Below, piece after piece: positions 61,534-64,000 of a DNA stretch of 64,000 nt. Source of the stretch: Strigamia acuminata. Its lineage: Eukaryota > Arthropoda > Chilopoda > Geophilomorpha > Linotaeniidae. Location: the NCBI GenBank assembly GCA_949358305.1, contig OX442319.1, positions 4,774,001-4,838,000 on the forward strand, given 5' to 3'. Both the position numbers and the translations under genes were made by a program. Within the stretch, counting starts at the first letter, position 1; every line of letters begins with the position of its first letter. The notes beneath the pieces were generated by a model, which ran no database searches, had not been told where the DNA came from, and saw only the letters and a program-made list of their open reading frames with translations.

Positions 61534-64000
61534 GTTTAACACCTAAAGCTGTGTCGGAACCACCGGAAGTGAAGCGCGAGTTGCCACCAAAATCTGTGTT
61601 GACCGCGCCTAATACTGACCCAATACTTCCGAAGTTGACTTCATTCGTGATGATTTCTCCTAAAGAGAAAGATGTGTCCGAGGAGCCAAAAATTGAGATC
61701 GGGATTGGAGAGAGAGTACGACGTGATTCCCAATACGTGAAGATCGTCTGGAATGACATCCAATTTATTGCGCAATTTGACTCTGGTGCTCAGACCTGCA
61801 TCATGGCGCAAGATCTGTATGAAAAGCTGCATGAGAAGATGGGGGTGGAGATGGTTGTGCTGCACGAGACCATTCGCGTTGCCAATAATCAATTAGTTGA
61901 GGTTTTGGGTAGCGTGGAAATAACCGTGCGTGCACCTCAAACTCTGATCTCTTTTGTGTGCTTGGTAATAGAGGACTCATCGGCGGACTTGCTGCTCGGA
62001 CGAGATTTCTGTCGAGCGGTTGGGTTATGTACGGACCATGGACTTAATTGCTGGTTCATAAGAGGTTCGGAGGAACGGCGTAGTTTCATGACTATGAGAC
62101 AGGCGCTGGCCTCCGACCCGGTACTTTTGTTGCCACTAATCCCCGCCGCCCCTAAGATGGCAGTTCCTGCCCCGATTAGTGATGTAAATTGTGTTTTGTT
62201 GAATCATCGCACATTGCCCACCAAAACTTTTGAGTTACCGCATGACGATGCGCCATTCAGAGTTAAGGTGGTGGTTTCGCGTAAGACCGCGGAAAATAGG
62301 AGTTGGACATTTCTTTGGTCACCTCCACGACGCGAAAAGTCGCGCAGAATTCCGCGATGTACACGTGTCTACCGGAGGCCCATGAGTTTTAGCCAGTTCC
62401 GACGTTCTAAACGGGTGCGCAGGGCTCGGAAGAGATTGTCGCAGTCTGCGGAGTCGTCCGTTCCGTCAGTTCCTCCCGATTCAGTTATTTCGGATGTGGA
62501 AGGGAAAGTTGGTTCCACTGGTGGACAGTTTTCTCCTACGACCAATTTTGTTGAATATCTGCCTTGTCCTGATCCGACTAAGTTGGACTGGATTTATGGG
62601 CAGTTATCAAATCAACTATCACCAAAACGCATCACTCATTTGATTGACGCGTTAAAACCCGTTTCGAACATCTTCAGAGAAGAAGTGGGGTTGTGCAATA
62701 ACACTCTTTTTGAGGTTGATCTTAAACCTGACTTTAGGCCAATACACGTGCCTGTTAGGCCGGTAAACCCTGCTAAGAAAGCTATAATTGATCAATACAT
62801 CGATCAAAAGCTGGCGCAAGGAATTATTCGTCGCTCGAAGAGTGATTGTGCCGTGGCCCCTGTCGTCGTCCCTAAGAAAGATGGCAGATGGAGGTGCGCC
62901 ATGGACTTTCGCCCTATCAATGCGCAAACGATGCCTGACGTGTATCCCCTCCCAGATATTGATAACATCTTTTCATATTTGGGCGGGGCTAAGTGGTTTT
63001 CCATAATAGATGGACGTGAAGCGTTTCATCAGATCGGCGTTAGGCCAGGAGATGAACGTTTTCTCGCTTTTATCACGCATCGCGGACTCTACGAGTATGT
63101 CCGCATGCCTTTTGGACCAATAAATGGCCCTGCAACACTGCAACGTGCTATGAACCTTACGCTTGCGGAATTTCTTTACAAATGCGTCTTTGTTTACATC
63201 GACGACATTATTGTCTTTAGTAAAACATTTGAAGAACATGTAGAACATCTGAAGCAAGTTTTGACACTTCTTGACGCGGCAGGATTCACGATGAATGCCG
63301 GCAAGACAGAGTTGTGTAAGCGTAGCCTTGAAGTGTTGGGTCATATTGTTGAAGAAGGGAAAATTCGTCCTAATCCGAAAAAGACCAGCGCGATCCAGTT
63401 ATTTCCCGCGCCAACTAACGTAAAAGAGTTGCAGCGCTTTAAGGGCATGATTGGGTACTATTCTTCGTTTTTTCCGGGGTACTCGAAGACTTGTGAAGTT
63501 TTCAGGCCCTTGATGAAGAAGAATGCGCCATGGAATTGGACGGATGGCTGTCAAGCAGCGTTCGAGTATCTGCGGGACCAAGTTGCAACATCAACTTTGC
63601 AGCGAAGGTTTCCTGACTGGTCGAAGCCGTATATTCTGCAGACAGACGCGAGCTACTCAGGCTTGGGTGCTGCGTTGATGCAATTGGATAATAACGGCAT
63701 TCGTGTGCCAATTGCATTTGCTTCGCGCGCTTTAAATAGTGCAGAAAAGAATTATAATGTTACGGAGATCGAGTGTCTAGCTGCTGTTTGGGCAGTTAAG
63801 CGTTTCCGCAGTTACTTAGAACTTATGGATTTTTACCTTGAGAGCGATCACAAGTGTTTAAAATGGCTTTTTGCTCAGCGCGAACCAAAGGGCAGATTGG
63901 CTCGATGGATTCTGTCGATGTCAGACTTTCGATTTACGTTTCTGCATTGCAGTGGCACTAGCAATCGTGTCGCTGATGCGTTGAGCAGAGCTCCTGTAGA
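61456..64000 (+). CDS. Ty3/gypsy Pol (protease, RT, RNase H), runs off window
   Basis: Open in the -1 frame from the stop ending at 61455 to the window end with no interruption. In order: aspartic protease with DSGAQ (nt 61779) and LLLGRDF; a basic linker; reverse transcriptase with VPKKDGRWRCAMDFRP, MPFGPINGPATLQRAM and YIDD (nt 63195); and RNase H with LQTDASYSGLGAAL and ALSRAP at the edge. Protease-RT-RNase H before integrase is the Ty3/gypsy order; integrase must lie beyond. In many gypsy elements the MPFG motif continues with LKNAPATFQ; here it is PINGPATLQ. The intact frames suggest a young, possibly active copy. Confidence 0.9.
61470..61476 (+). promoter_or_regulatory. Candidate -1 ribosomal frameshift site
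   Basis: GGGAAAC reads G GGA AAC in the gag frame, fitting the X-XXY-YYZ slippery heptamer. It lies within the gag/pol overlap, 57 nt before the gag stop, and pol is in the -1 frame. The GC-rich downstream sequence 'gagagagggcccccactg' could form the stimulatory structure. Confidence 0.7.

Noticed and set aside
1-64000. tRNA, rRNA or other structured RNA genes
   Set aside because: I looked for tRNA-like clover-leaf signatures and conserved rRNA segments by eye and saw none; the only tRNA-like matches are the retroelement primer sites. A tRNAscan-SE run would be decisive.

Overview
The window is nuclear DNA from an animal, most likely an arthropod and probably an insect. I infer this from AT-rich intergenic DNA, many 50-80 nt introns mixed with repeat-filled longer ones, metazoan genes (EXT2, EFHC-type DM10 protein, PNPLA8, claudin-like tetraspan, C2H2 zinc fingers) and insect-style mobile elements (Ty1/copia, Ty3/gypsy, mariner/Tc1, hAT-like). 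The species cannot be read from the sequence.

Layout. 1-3.2 kb: mostly minisatellites. 3.4-8.8 kb: two C2H2 zinc-finger genes (one minus, one plus) separated by a duplicated block with a satellite. 9.4-10.5 kb: a small minus-strand gene broken by a solo LTR. 11.2-16.5 kb: a leucine-rich-repeat gene interrupted by a terminal-inverted-repeat (TIR) element, which holds a 3'-truncated Copia element. 17.3-20 kb: fragments of two unrecognised minus-strand genes. 20.7-26.1 kb: a tandem segmental duplication with a tiny secreted-peptide gene family (one intact copy, one split by a TIR transposon, a third remnant at 33.3 kb) and small minus-strand genes. 27.0-31.0 kb: PNPLA8-type phospholipase (minus, 6 coding exons). 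34.8-38.8 kb: EFHC-type ciliary DM10 protein (minus, 11 exons). 39.1-47.8 kb: a plus-strand cluster of type II membrane proteins sharing an unrecognised six-cysteine ectodomain. 48.4-50.3 kb: claudin-superfamily gene with two candidate first exons. 51.4-56.0 kb: EXT2 heparan-sulfate polymerase (minus, 9 exons). 56.7-64 kb: a hAT-like element, a decayed Tc1 element, and an apparently intact Ty3/gypsy element running off the window.

The most interesting content is the 39-48 kb cluster. Five ectodomains in four genes share a C...C-x3-D-W...G-[TY]-x-[VI]-x-Y-x-C...C...W...C-x-C signature. In all five a phase-1 intron falls inside the final C-x-C, so the last cysteine sits in a separate, sometimes 8-nt, coding exon. 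The cytoplasmic tails differ and are acidic or Ser-rich. A fifth transcription unit carries only a tail, and its last exon is phase-compatible with the next gene's membrane exon, suggesting exon sharing. All exon structures were assembled by hand from reading frames, splice consensus and phase, and need transcript support.
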